Of a stretch of DNA of 64,000 nt, positions 9,471-17,720 are shown piece after piece. The notes beneath the pieces are model-generated. The model saw only the letters and a list, made by a program, of their open reading frames with translations, made no database searches and was not told the origin of the DNA. Position 1 is the first letter of the stretch; each line of letters starts with the position of its first letter. The stretch is from Actinoplanes sp. NBC_00393 (GTDB lineage Bacteria; Actinomycetota; Actinomycetes; Mycobacteriales; Micromonosporaceae), in the NCBI RefSeq assembly GCF_036053395.1, contig NZ_CP107942.1, forward strand, positions 7,520,501 to 7,584,500, given 5' to 3'. The position numbers and the translations under genes are program-made.

Positions 9471-9741
9471 ACCCCTCCCGGCCCCAGGTCTTCGTTTCGC
9501 TTCCGGTTCCTTCCCGGTACGCGCCGCGCCGCTCCGCCAGATCGACACCGTCCCGCCCTGCCCGCGCTCCGGGTGCCACTCCCGGCCGCAGCGCGACCGC
9601 CGGGCCCATGCAGCCACTCACGGGCCGGGCCCGGCACCCGCGTGCCCTGGGGCGGGCGCAGAGGCACCGCCCGAACTCGAGAACGCCGCCCCAGCCCGGG
9701 ACCAGCGCTGCCGACCCTGTCACGCTCCCTCAGCTTCATGC

Positions 9742-9851
9742 AGCGATCTTGGGCTCCTGGCCACACCCGGCGGGGCAAAGCGGCACAAGGTCCAATCGCC
9801 CTGAGCAATCTTGGGCTTCCGGCCACACCCGACAGGGAAAAGCGGCCCAAG
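9742..9851. repeat. Direct-repeat pair of about 48 bp
   Basis: Two imperfect copies at 9742-9789 and 9804-9851 share the order ATCTTGGGC, a GGCCACACCCG core, AAAGCGGC and CAAG. In the second copy, CTTGGGC pairs with GCCCAAG to give a potential stem around the core. This looks like a duplicated small non-coding element; no open frame uses it. Confidence 0.6.
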
Positions 9852-9880
9852 ATCGCAGTGAAGGGTGGCCTTTCCGGATA

Positions 9881-9905
9881 CGCGCGCTCAGGGTTTGAGC
9901 GCGCG
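9881..9905. terminator. Strong hairpin, probable bidirectional terminator
   Basis: Perfect 10-bp stem (CGCGCGCTCA and TGAGCGCGCG) with a 5-nt loop, located between the rightward PH gene and a leftward gene. There is no T-tract, which is common for actinobacterial terminators. Confidence 0.5.
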
Positions 9906-10067
9906 CTGGGGGCCGGGGCACCGCATCAGCCCGGCGGTCGCCCTGCGGCTGGGGCACTGGATCAGCCCGGCGGTCGCGGTGGGGCCGGGAGTGGGCTGGT
10001 GGTCGCGCCGGAAAGCGGGGACGGGGCAGATTCGGCGGGGCGGGGGTTACCCGTACCCCGCAGGTTT

Positions 10068-10976
10068 TCAGGGGCCGCCGACTGCCTGCGTGAGGTCCCA
10101 GACGTAGCGGCGGCCGGCGGGTTTCTCGTCGCGCCAGACCACCTCCCAGCGGCCGCGTGGGTCGCGGACCGGTTCGCTCATCCGGCCGTAACCCTGGCGT
10201 TCCTTGACGCTCGGCGGCTGGTCGCTCTCCGGGAAGCTGAAGGTGACCTCGAAGCGGGTGAAGGCCGACGGCGTCCCGCTGGCGTTGGGCAGCCGGTCCT
10301 CCCAGACCAGCTGGTCCCAGCCGCGTTCGCGCAGGGGCCGCCACAGGCCTTTCGGGCGGTATTCGACCTGCCACTCGGTCGGTGTGGTCATCGCCGGGTC
10401 GAAGATCAGCCAGACCCGCAGGAGCCGGGTCTGTTCCAGTGGCAGCGCGGTGATGGTGCCGGCAACCGGGCGGATCGTCTTGAACGCTATGTCGTCGATG
10501 CGGATCAGCCGGTCGTTGTCGGTCGGCACGATCGGCCGCATGGTCCGGTGCGTGACCAGCGGCTCGGGCGTGGTGACCCGTTTCTCGACGATGCGGTCGC
10601 TGTCGTCGTCGGCGCCGACCGTCACCAGCACCTCGAGCGTCTCGGAGAAGAGCGGCTTCTCCCGGTCGCTGATCCGCTGGATCGCGTCGAGGTAGTGCTG
10701 GTGGCCGGCCCGCTGCAGGGCGAGGTCCTTGGTGGTGTTCAGCAGCTCGGCCCGCAGCTGGCGGATCTTGACGACGAAGGCGAGCTGCCACAGCCGGACC
10801 ACGAAATAGAGCAGGCAGGCCAAGAAGACGGCGGTGAGCACCCACTGGGCGATGCTGGTCGGGATCTCAGCGAGCTGGGCGATGCCGGAGGCCAGTCCGA
10901 TGAGCACGATCGAGACGTTCAGGGTGCCCCTGAACAGGGTCTGATACTTCGACGGTGTCTCGGCCATCATCGACAC
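10068..10976 (-). CDS. Hypothetical membrane protein with two N-terminal TM helices
   Basis: About 300 residues; family not recognised. Two hydrophobic helices lie near residues 18-38 and 42-65, followed by a basic helical segment and a soluble domain of about 210 residues rich in beta-type alternation (LIRIDDIAFKTIRPV, WQVEYRPKGLW). The domain contains many charged residues but no metal-binding or catalytic motif that I can identify. The start may be the GTG at 10976 or either of two adjacent ATGs at 10967-10970. A TATATA element about 35 bp upstream on the minus strand could be a -10 box. It appears to be monocistronic. Confidence 0.7.
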   Translation of the reverse strand: MSMMAETPSKYQTLFRGTLNVSIVLIGLASGIAQLAEIPTSIAQWVLTAVFLACLLYFVVRLWQLAFVVKIRQLRAELLNTTKDLALQRAGHQHYLDAIQRISDREKPLFSETLEVLVTVGADDDSDRIVEKRVTTPEPLVTHRTMRPIVPTDNDRLIRIDDIAFKTIRPVAGTITALPLEQTRLLRVWLIFDPAMTTPTEWQVEYRPKGLWRPLRERGWDQLVWEDRLPNASGTPSAFTRFEVTFSFPESDQPPSVKERQGYGRMSEPVRDPRGRWEVVWRDEKPAGRRYVWDLTQAVGGP

Positions 10977-11207
10977 AATGATGTCGAATGGGCGCTAACC
11001 GACAAATACCTATATAGAGTGACCTGACACGGGCCGGGACGCCCGATCGTACGAGGTCGCCGGCCCGATCAGCGGACGAGACATGCCAGACCGGCCCACC
11101 GCCGACGGTTACCCACGAGTAACTATTGCTCCCGGATTTCCCGCCGCCGCATGCTGGCCCAGGAGTTTTCCACCCCGACCTCCCCGACCCCCCGGAGGCG
11201 ATCACCG

Positions 11208-11417
11208 GTGCTGACCCATTTACAGCGACCGTTGACCCGCAGATACCGCGCCGAGCTGTTCGGTCATGACCTCGATGCGGCCCCGGCCGGCACCGGGGGT
11301 GGTGAGGGGGGCCAGCCACACCGGCTCAGCGCCGCGCTGGGGGCGAACGCCATCTTCGCCTTCGCGTTCCTGCTGTCCGCGGTCCTGGTGGGGCTCGCCA
11401 CGGTGGCCCTCCACTGA
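11208..11417 (+). CDS. Small membrane protein, C-terminal TM helix
   Basis: 69-residue hypothetical protein. The N-terminal half is basic and Gly/Ala-rich; the last 25 residues form one hydrophobic helix (NAIFAFAFLLSAVLVGLATVAL), so it is likely tail-anchored. A GGAGG at about 11194-11198 precedes the GTG at 11208 and supports this start over an upstream ATG at 11151. No family recognised. Codon use is consistent with a real gene but the short length leaves doubt. Confidence 0.5.
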   Translation: MLTHLQRPLTRRYRAELFGHDLDAAPAGTGGGEGGQPHRLSAALGANAIFAFAFLLSAVLVGLATVALH

Positions 11418-11586
11418 AGGGCCACCCCTCGGCTAGCGGTAACTTCCGCCCTCACCGCCACGCGTGACAGACATCGTTCTCCCTCTTGGCACGGAATGAC
11501 TCCGAAGCTTCAACGGAATCGATCCGCTCCGGGTTGCGCGTGTTCCTCATCCGATTCGAGCCTAACCACGGCCGCGGGTCCCGGCG

Positions 11587-12333
11587 TCAGTTCGCCGGAA
11601 CGGGCAGGACGCGGGTGGGCAGCGGAGTCTCGGTGACCGAACCGTCGGCGGCGCGCTTCAACTCGTACCCCGATGGCCCTTCCCGGTCGGCGACCGCCTC
11701 GGCCAGCGCCGTGCCGCGATAGACCAGCCCGGCCCCGTCGTCGGTCGCGTATCCATCCGCCAGGGTGCCCTCGCCGATCAGCTCGTGCATCTTCGGCCGG
11801 CGCTGTTCCTCGGCGTCGTAGTGCACGCCGTTGCTGTACGGCAGCCAGCCCAGCCCGTCGGTGAAGGCACGCAGCTCGAGCCCGTAGCTGTCGGTGCTGC
11901 CGCCCTGGTGCCAGCAGATCGATCCGGCCGACACCCCGCTCATCACCACACCCGCCTGCCAAGCCTCGTGCAGGATCTCGTCGAGGCCGTGCACCCGCCA
12001 GACCGCGCACAGGTTCGCCACGCTGCCGCCGTCCACCCAGACGATGTCCTGGGCCAGGATGTGCGCGCGGATGTCCTCGACGTTCGGCATCGGGAACAGC
12101 TGCAGGTGCGACATGGTGAACTCGGTCCCGGCGAACGCGGAGTAGAACGCGCCGATCCGCGTCTCCGGGTCGCCGGTGGCCTGGGTCAGCACGCAGATCT
12201 TCGGCGCCTTGCGGGCGTTCGCCAGCTCGGCGGCGAAGTAGTGGATCGCACCCGGGCGCAGGCTCATCGGGCCGTGCTTGCCGCGGCGGAAGAACGCGCT
12301 GGTGGCCAGGATCGTGGGAACGTCGGCAGTCAC
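11587..12333 (-). CDS. Peptidase E-type (S51) serine peptidase
   Basis: Member of the S51 dipeptidase E/cyanophycinase-like family, 248 residues. The nucleophile elbow GVSAGSICW carries the catalytic serine, and VDGGSVANL and a conserved HELIGEG region follow the family pattern. Peptidase E cleaves Asp-X dipeptides; this actinobacterial subgroup is not well characterised. The GTG at 12333 overlaps the stop of the upstream nucleotidyltransferase gene (GTGA), so the two genes are translationally coupled and presumably co-regulated. Confidence 0.85.
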   Translation of the reverse strand: MTADVPTILATSAFFRRGKHGPMSLRPGAIHYFAAELANARKAPKICVLTQATGDPETRIGAFYSAFAGTEFTMSHLQLFPMPNVEDIRAHILAQDIVWVDGGSVANLCAVWRVHGLDEILHEAWQAGVVMSGVSAGSICWHQGGSTDSYGLELRAFTDGLGWLPYSNGVHYDAEEQRRPKMHELIGEGTLADGYATDDGAGLVYRGTALAEAVADREGPSGYELKRAADGSVTETPLPTRVLPVPAN

Positions 12334-13163
12334 CGCAACATCATCGCGCACGCGTCGGAGGTCTCCAGCACGAGATCCGCCGCGATGTCGATGGCCAGCG
12401 CGAGGTGCATCGGATCATTGGTCACCGCGGCGAACGCGGCGTCCACCCGGGCCTGGAACCGGTCCGGCGCGCCGGGCAGCGCACCGGCCGCGGCGACCGC
12501 GCCCTTCTCGTTGATCAACCACTGCCCGGCCGCGCCGTGCAGGGCGTGCGCGCACACCCCGGCCAGCCGGAACAGGCACCCGGCGATATAGGCGCTGTCG
12601 CCGCGGGAGACCGCCTTGCGCGCGATGCCGACCAGGAAGTCGGCCTCCCAGAGGCCGCCGACCAGGGCATCCGCCAGCGGGCGCGGGAAGGTGCGCACGC
12701 GGCGTTGCAGCGTGGTCAGCTCGCCGGTCGGGTCCGACAGGATGCGGCCCAGGGCCAGTTCGCCGGGGTACGCGAAGTCGGGCACCCCCAGCGGATGGCC
12801 GGCCTGGGTGTGGAACGCGTACCGGCCCTTCTCGGCGTCGGCCCAGCACCGGTGCACCCGGTCCAGGTCGCGGTAGATCCAGTCCACCGGGTCGCCGTCC
12901 ACCCGCAGCCAGCCGCCGCCGTCGACCCACGGGCCCCAGTCGCCCGGCACGGTCACCTTGGCGCCGGTCCCGCCGACCGCCACGGCCAGCTCGCCGAGGC
13001 GACCGGTGTCGAGCGGGTGCCGGTAGTAGAGCCCGAGGTCGGTGTCCGACTCCGGCGTGTGGGTGCGGCGGGCGCGGCTGCCGCCGAGGACCACCCCGAC
13101 GACGCCGGGCACGGCGGCCAGCCGGTCGGCGAGGCCGATCAGGGCGGCGTCGGTCAGTGCCAT
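12330..13163 (-). CDS. Nucleotidyltransferase of the Pol-beta superfamily
   Basis: 277-residue protein with an N-terminal minimal nucleotidyltransferase core: GGSRARRTHTPESDTDLG gives the GS and D-x-D signature (Asp-Thr-Asp) that binds metal and NTP, and a third acidic position is expected near VDWIYRD. The C-terminal half is helical (DALVGGLWEADFLVGIARKA), as in DUF4037/aminoglycoside-nucleotidyltransferase-like proteins. It might modify a small molecule or protein by AMP transfer; resistance function is possible but unproven. First gene of a two-gene operon with peptidase E. Confidence 0.75.
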   Translation of the reverse strand: MALTDAALIGLADRLAAVPGVVGVVLGGSRARRTHTPESDTDLGLYYRHPLDTGRLGELAVAVGGTGAKVTVPGDWGPWVDGGGWLRVDGDPVDWIYRDLDRVHRCWADAEKGRYAFHTQAGHPLGVPDFAYPGELALGRILSDPTGELTTLQRRVRTFPRPLADALVGGLWEADFLVGIARKAVSRGDSAYIAGCLFRLAGVCAHALHGAAGQWLINEKGAVAAAGALPGAPDRFQARVDAAFAAVTNDPMHLALAIDIAADLVLETSDACAMMLR

Positions 13164-13212
13164 GGGTTCACCGTGGTCTGCCGGGCCGGACGGCGCAATG
13201 ACCGGGTGGTCC

Positions 13213-14163
13213 TCAACACAGTGTTGCGGGCTCCAGGCGTACGTTGTCCAGGGTTTCCGGGTTGAGCAGTTCGAGGTCCTCGTCCGAAAGCAGGACCGAA
13301 CCGCCGAGCTGAACCGCGCTGCTTTCCTCGCGCCCCTCCTCGCCGGCCGCCGTTGCCGGCTTCTCCTGCCCCTCCGGGCAGACCGCGGACCGCCCGAGCG
13401 GCATGCACAGGTGCAGCGGCTTGCCGCACTCCTTGACCGGCTTGCGCCGCGCCCCGAACGCCACGACCCGCGGCTCGGGCTTCTTGGTGACGGCGGTGTC
13501 GACCAGCTTGCGGTCGGCCGGCTTGCCGTCGACCAGCGTCACCAGGTAGCGCACAGTCTCCACGCCGGGGGCGCCGGGCGTCTGGATGCGCCGGGTGCCG
13601 CGCGGCAGCGACGAGTCGCGGACCAGGCGGGTCGGGAACGGGATCGCCCGGGTCTCCACGTCGGTCCGGGTGGTGACGACCGGCGCGGGGGCCGGCTGGG
13701 CGGCCCGCGCCGGCGCGACCCGCACGGCCGGTTCTCCGTCAGCGGTACGCGTGGGCCGCGGCCCGGTCCGGTCGGCGCGGTCCTCGCCGTCGCGGGCCCG
13801 GCTGAGCTGCTCCGCCGCGGGTTCGGCCGGGGTCGCCTGCTGGGGAACGGCGGTGTGCCGGCGAGGCAGCGGCTCAGCCGCGGCGGCCGCCCGGCTCACC
13901 ACCTCGGGGTCCTCGTCGAGTTGTGGGGCGCCGAGGTCCTCGGCAGACCGTTGCTGCACCGCGAGGGTCTTCGTGTCGTCCCCGGTCAGGGACGCGACTC
14001 CGGCCGCCCCACCACCGACGACCACGAGGAGCGCCGCGGCGCCAGCGGTCATCCGGATGCCGAACGGCAGCCGGGCCCACCAAGACTTTCGTGGCATTTC
14101 GAGCAGATGCTGCCAAGAGTCACTAGTTGTCTGGTTTTGCACCAAAGCATTGTGACTCTCCAC
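13213..14163 (-). CDS. Membrane-anchored/secreted G5-domain protein
   Basis: About 316 residues. A TM or signal-anchor helix (MTAGAAALLVVVGGGAAGVASL) follows a short cytoplasmic tail, then a disordered Ala/Pro/Arg-rich linker of about 110 residues. A G5 domain follows (VRYLVTLVDGKPADRKLVDT ... VVAFGA), and then a Cys-containing tail with four cysteines. G5 domains bind cell-wall or N-acetylglucosamine polymers and often accompany Rpf or lytic domains; no catalytic domain is present here. GTG starts at 14163 or 14142, or the ATG at 14097 (MPRKSWW), are all possible. Divergent from marR. Confidence 0.75.
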   Translation of the reverse strand: MESHNALVQNQTTSDSWQHLLEMPRKSWWARLPFGIRMTAGAAALLVVVGGGAAGVASLTGDDTKTLAVQQRSAEDLGAPQLDEDPEVVSRAAAAAEPLPRRHTAVPQQATPAEPAAEQLSRARDGEDRADRTGPRPTRTADGEPAVRVAPARAAQPAPAPVVTTRTDVETRAIPFPTRLVRDSSLPRGTRRIQTPGAPGVETVRYLVTLVDGKPADRKLVDTAVTKKPEPRVVAFGARRKPVKECGKPLHLCMPLGRSAVCPEGQEKPATAAGEEGREESSAVQLGGSVLLSDEDLELLNPETLDNVRLEPATLC

Positions 14164-14296
14164 GAGCCGGACGCAAGCCTCCCCGAGTCACCCGAAATGC
14201 TGACCGCCGTGCCCCGTGACCGGGTTCGCGCGTTGCCCCGGCGAGCCGCAAAATCGACTGCCCCGGGGCGTGCGCGGCGGCCGTACGATCGGGTCC

Positions 14297-14764
14297 ATGT
14301 CCGCCTCAAGTTCACCGGCGGGCCTCGCTCCGCTGTCTCCGCAGGAGGAGGCGGTGATGCGGGCGCTCGGCCGGTTCCTGCTGGTCATGCCCCGCGCCCT
14401 CGACGCCGACCTGGTCCGCGAGCAGCGGATGTCCGCCAGTGAGTATTCGGTGCTGCGCCACCTCTCCGAGACACCCGGCCAACTGATGCGGATGAGCGAG
14501 CTCGCCACCGCGTGCGATATGTCACTGAGCGGCATGACCCGGCTCGCCGCGAAACTCGAGTCGCTCGGCTATCTGCGCCGCATCCGCTGCCAGGAGGACG
14601 CTCGCGGAGCGAACGCGGTGCTCACCGAGAAAGGCCTGGAGCGTCTCCAGGAGGCCTGGCCCACCCATCTGGCCAGCGTCCGCCGGCACATCTTCGACCA
14701 CCTCGGCGAGATCGACCTGGCCCGCCTGGCCGCCGCCTTCAACGCCATGGCCTCCGACGCCTGA
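14297..14764 (+). CDS. MarR-family transcriptional regulator
   Basis: 155-residue winged-helix regulator. It has MSASEYSVLRHLSETPG, MSELATACDMSLSGMTRLAAKLESLGYL and the wing RRIRCQEDARGANAVLTEKG, matching MarR throughout. The start at ATG 14297 (MSASSSPAG) is chosen because upstream frame extension is unconserved. It is followed after 44 bp by a PAP2-like membrane phosphatase on the same strand, which may be under its control, and it is divergent from the G5 protein gene. Ligand unknown. Confidence 0.88.
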   Translation: MSASSSPAGLAPLSPQEEAVMRALGRFLLVMPRALDADLVREQRMSASEYSVLRHLSETPGQLMRMSELATACDMSLSGMTRLAAKLESLGYLRRIRCQEDARGANAVLTEKGLERLQEAWPTHLASVRRHIFDHLGEIDLARLAAAFNAMASDA

Positions 14765-14808
14765 GCGCGCCTCCCCGTCAAGATCCGGCGGATTGCGATG
14801 ATTAGGGC

Positions 14809-15402
14809 GTGCTCAACGCTGGTGTGCGGGACCGGATCGCCCGCATCGTCTCCGAAGTGCTCGCCCCCGCGGTGCTGGTCGCCGCGCTCCTGCTGATCGT
14901 CGGCTGGCACGCCGGCGAGGCGCCCGGGGTATCACGGTGGTGGGGTCTGCCCGGTGCGCTGTTCGCCGCGGTCATCCCGCTCGGCTACGTGCTGCACGGC
15001 GTACGCACCGGCCGGCTCACCAACCACCACATCCCGGAACGCGCCGACCGCCGCATCCCGCTGATCTTCGGAACCGCGTCGCTCGTCGCGGGCCTGGTGC
15101 TGCTGATCGTGCTCGGCGCACCCCGCGAGGTCCTTGCGCTGCTCGCCGCGGGCGGCGTCGGGCTGGCGGTGTTCGCCCTGGTCACGCACTGGTGGAAGAT
15201 GTCGATCCACGCCGGCGTCGCGTCCGGCACGGTGGCCGCGCTGACCGCCGTCTACGGGCCGGTGGCCCTGCTCGGCGTCCCGCTGGTGATTCTCGGCGGC
15301 TGGGCCCGGGTCCGGCTCACCGCGCACACCCCGGCCCAGGTGGTGGTGGGCGCCCTGGCCGGCGCCGTGATCGCCGGCACCGTCTTCCCGGCGCTGCGCT
15401 GA
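14809..15402 (+). CDS. PAP2-like integral membrane phosphatase
   Basis: 197 residues with about five or six TM helices. Weak but ordered PAP2 motifs are visible: an RRIP segment after the second helix (motif 1-like), KMSIHAGVASG (motif 2, where canonical PSGH is replaced by the SIHAG variant) and ARVRLTAHTPAQVVVG (motif 3 with the catalytic His). The family hydrolyses lipid phosphates such as undecaprenyl pyrophosphate. Start GTG at 14809. Probably expressed with the MarR gene. The variant motif 2 makes activity less certain. Confidence 0.7.
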   Translation: MLNAGVRDRIARIVSEVLAPAVLVAALLLIVGWHAGEAPGVSRWWGLPGALFAAVIPLGYVLHGVRTGRLTNHHIPERADRRIPLIFGTASLVAGLVLLIVLGAPREVLALLAAGGVGLAVFALVTHWWKMSIHAGVASGTVAALTAVYGPVALLGVPLVILGGWARVRLTAHTPAQVVVGALAGAVIAGTVFPALR

Positions 15403-15417
15403 CGTTCAGCTGGTTCA

Positions 15418-15723
15418 ATGCGCATTGTGGAGTGGCGATTCAGTGGCGAGATCATCGAGTGGCGCGGGCCGGCGCCCTTCTACTTCGTGGCGATGTCCGA
15501 AGCCGACAGCGCCGAACTCAAAGAAGAAGCACGAGAACTGATCTATTGGGGCCAGGTGCCGGTACAGGCCGTCATCGGTCGAACCGAGTTCCGAACGGCC
15601 CTCTTCCCCCGCGACGGCCGCTATCTGGTCCCCCTCAAGGACGCCGTCCGAAACGCCGAAGGCATAGGCGAAGGTGACGTCGTCGCGGTAGTTGTGCGCC
15701 CGTCCCGCCAGACCGGAGACTGA
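15418..15723 (+). CDS. DUF1905-domain protein
   Basis: 101-residue cytosolic protein that is essentially one DUF1905 domain: VEWRFSGEIIEWRGPAPFYFV at the N terminus, then GQVPVQAVIGRTEFRTALFPRDGRYLVPLK and GEGDVVAVVV. The fold is a small beta barrel; no enzymatic activity is established. It lies 15 bp downstream of the PAP2-like gene and may be in the same transcript. Confidence 0.8.
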   Translation: MRIVEWRFSGEIIEWRGPAPFYFVAMSEADSAELKEEARELIYWGQVPVQAVIGRTEFRTALFPRDGRYLVPLKDAVRNAEGIGEGDVVAVVVRPSRQTGD

Positions 15724-15883
15724 AGCGCTCGCGTCACCCGATCGGTCGGCAACCTGGTCGCCGCGCCGCCTCCCGGCGCACGCTTGACGCGAACCGAACA
15801 CCAGATTGGTCGGACGCGACCCGGATTATCCCCGACGGTGGCTGGGAACAACCACGGGAGCCGAATCCTGGCGAAAGGCCCCC

Positions 15884-15922
15884 ATGGACAACCAAACCGA
15901 ACAGCAGGGTGGGGTCCGCTGA
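15884..15922 (+). CDS. Possible 12-codon leader peptide coupled to hydrolase
   Basis: A short frame (MDNQTEQQGGVR) whose TGA overlaps the ATG of the following hydrolase gene as TGATG. The geometry is that of a coupled leader, but such overlaps also arise by chance and there is no strong Shine-Dalgarno in front. Confidence 0.25.
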   Translation: MDNQTEQQGGVR

Positions 15923-16542
15923 TGGCCACCCTGGTTCCGAGCCTGGTGCGCCTGCGCACCGATTTCAACACCGTGTTCCCCGGTCGCGACAAGAGTTCGG
16001 ACGGGTGGATCGGCGACACCGCGCATCAGGGCCGCGACTCCGACCACAACCCGGACGAGCGCAATCTGGTCCACGCGATCGACGTCGACGCGAACCTGGG
16101 TTCCGGCGTCGACATGCGCGACGTCGTCGAGTTCATCGTGGCGCGCTGCCGGTCCGGCAAGGAGAAACGCCTCACCTATGTCATTCACGACCGGACCATC
16201 TGGTCGGCGACACAGGGCTGGACCGCCCGGCGTTATTCCGGCGACAACCCCCACACCGCGCACGCGCATTTCTCGGCCGGCGACACACCGGCCCGCGAGC
16301 GTGACACCGGCACCTGGCACCTTGAGGAGGTACCCGTGGCTCTCACCGCCGCCGACAAGAAATGGATCGCCGACCAGATCGCGGTCACCATGAAACGGCT
16401 GATCACCCAGGACGAGGAGGTGCGCCGCCACCTGCGCGCCATCCCGTGGCAATACGTCGGCGGCGGCATTCCGCAGGGCATGTCGACGCTCGGTGTGCTC
16501 AACCAGACCTATCTGGCGGCCACGCAGGAGGACGAGATCTGA
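15922..16542 (+). CDS. Phage-type peptidoglycan hydrolase (Hedgehog/DD-peptidase fold)
   Basis: 206-residue protein. The first 130 residues contain a zinc DD-peptidase/M15-like arrangement: GDTAHQGRDSDHNPD, then VHAIDVDANL and a terminal HTAHAHFSAGD. These give the His/Asp/His ligand spacing seen in phage endolysin-like proteins (SDHNP ... AIDVD ... HAHFS). The C-terminal segment (TAADKKWIADQIAVTMKRLI) resembles a helical tail found on such proteins. There is no signal peptide, which fits endolysins that rely on a holin. No holin, tail or integrase gene is nearby, so this appears to be a domesticated or orphan phage gene. Start ATG 15922. Confidence 0.7.
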   Translation: MATLVPSLVRLRTDFNTVFPGRDKSSDGWIGDTAHQGRDSDHNPDERNLVHAIDVDANLGSGVDMRDVVEFIVARCRSGKEKRLTYVIHDRTIWSATQGWTARRYSGDNPHTAHAHFSAGDTPARERDTGTWHLEEVPVALTAADKKWIADQIAVTMKRLITQDEEVRRHLRAIPWQYVGGGIPQGMSTLGVLNQTYLAATQEDEI

Positions 16543-16552
16543 GGGGCCTTTC

Positions 16553-17032
16553 CTATCGGCGCGCGCCGGTGCTGTCCCGCAGCGCGCGTTCGTAGCAGAC
16601 CGACACGTCGGAGCCGACGTAGGCGCCGAACGGCAGGATCTCGGTGTACCCCTCGCGTTCGTAGAAGCGCATCGCGTCCGGCTGGGCCGGCCCGGTCTCC
16701 AGGCGGATCGTCGTCCACCCGCGGTCGAGCGCGGCCGCCTCCAAGGCGTGCAGAATCGCCGTGGACACGCCGGAGCCGCGGCTGCCCGGCTCGACATACA
16801 TGCGCTTGACCTCGGCGCTGTCCGCGTCCAGGCGGCGCAGAGCTCCACAGCCGACAGCCCGCCCGGCGCTGTCCAGGGCGACCAGGAAGAGATCGATGTC
16901 GGCGGCGGACGGCGGCGTACCGGGCTCATGGTCGTCTGAGCCGTAACGGACGTCGAGTTCGGCCCGCTGCGCGTTGCGGAGCGCAGCCCCCGCCGGGTCG
17001 TCCCACGAGCGCTCTTCAATGGTCCAGGTCAT
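16553..17032 (-). CDS. GNAT-family N-acetyltransferase
   Basis: 159 residues with the GNAT core: VGCGALRRLD (beta 4), VKRMYVEPGSRGSGVSTAIL (motif A, acetyl-CoA pyrophosphate loop RGSGVS) and AMRFYEREGYTEI (motif B). Substrate unknown. It is divergent from a TetR gene; the intervening 63 bp contains a double GTAAC-N4-GTTAC operator, making it the likely target of that repressor. Confidence 0.88.
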   Translation of the reverse strand: MTWTIEERSWDDPAGAALRNAQRAELDVRYGSDDHEPGTPPSAADIDLFLVALDSAGRAVGCGALRRLDADSAEVKRMYVEPGSRGSGVSTAILHALEAAALDRGWTTIRLETGPAQPDAMRFYEREGYTEILPFGAYVGSDVSVCYERALRDSTGARR

Positions 17033-17044
17033 GGCGGCCTCCTT

Positions 17045-17074
17045 CGTAACAAGCGTTACGGTAACATCCGTTAC
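17045..17074. promoter_or_regulatory. Twin palindromic operator for the adjacent TetR regulator
   Basis: Two copies of GTAAC-N4-GTTAC occur at 17046-17059 and 17061-17074, phased 15 bp apart; the first extends to CGTAAC-N4-GTTACG (17045-17060). They lie between divergent GNAT and TetR start codons, so a bound repressor would cover both promoters. Direct sequence observation; the regulator assignment is inferred from position. Confidence 0.7.
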
Positions 17075-17095
17075 GAAAAGAGAGAGGTGCGACGC

Positions 17096-17686
17096 GTGTC
17101 ACGCACAGCGGACCGATCGGCGCAGGGCGAGGCGTTGTCCCGGGCGGTATGGACCGTGCTGGCCGAGCAGGGTCTGGAACGGCTGACCGTGCGCGCGGTA
17201 GCAGCTGCCGCCGGTTGCACCACCGGGCTGGTGATGCACCGCTTCCCGAACCGCCAGGCCCTGCTCCTGCACGCCCGGCAGCTACTGCACGAGACCACCC
17301 GCGCTCGGGTCGAGGCGCTGGAGGCCGCAGCAGCCACCCCCCGGGCGGCGTTGCGGGCAGTCCTGCATCAGGGCATGGCGATCAACGAGCAGACCCGCCA
17401 GGAAGCGGTGGTCTGGATGGGCTTCCTGGCCGCAGCCGTCTCCGACGAAGACCTGATCGCCGAGCACCGCCGCAACAACCGCGCCTGGCGGACCAGGGTC
17501 GAACGCCTCACCGCCGCAGCCGCACCCGACTGGCCGGCGGACCGGGTGTCAGCCGCGACACTGGCCCTGATCGCCATGACCGAGGGCGTGGCGGCGTACG
17601 CAGCCGCCGACCCGGCCGCCTTCCCGGCTGTCGCCCAGAAGCAGATGCTCGACGCAGCACTCGCCGTCTACGACCTGGCCGAGTGA
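17096..17686 (+). CDS. TetR-family transcriptional regulator
   Basis: 196-residue TetR protein: HTH in LTVRAVAAAAGCTTGLVMHRFPNRQALL, followed by a helical ligand domain. The GTG at 17096 is favoured because AGAGAGG ends eight bases upstream; a GTG at 17087 would sit inside that ribosome-binding site. It is divergent from the acetyltransferase gene and probably represses both itself and that gene through the twin palindromes at 17045-17074. Converges with the VapC gene. Confidence 0.88.
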   Translation: MSRTADRSAQGEALSRAVWTVLAEQGLERLTVRAVAAAAGCTTGLVMHRFPNRQALLLHARQLLHETTRARVEALEAAAATPRAALRAVLHQGMAINEQTRQEAVVWMGFLAAAVSDEDLIAEHRRNNRAWRTRVERLTAAAAPDWPADRVSAATLALIAMTEGVAAYAAADPAAFPAVAQKQMLDAALAVYDLAE

Positions 17687-17720
17687 CCCGACCGCCGGCC
17701 GCAACCGCTGGAGAACCCAC

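Larger units (their letters stand above)
9471..10067. other. Gene-poor interval with repeats
   Basis: No credible coding region: the open frames here show no start context or recognisable protein. The first 270 bp are pyrimidine-rich. The rest holds a direct-repeat pair (9742-9851), a perfect 10-bp-stem hairpin (9881-9905) and two copies of a GC-rich motif beginning ATCAGCCCGGCGGTCGC (about 9925 and 9961). Confidence 0.7.

Noticed and set aside
9573..11027. 484-codon rightward frame
   Set aside because: Spans direct repeats and runs antisense to the hypothetical membrane protein, which has clear TM segments; mirror frame of GC-rich DNA.
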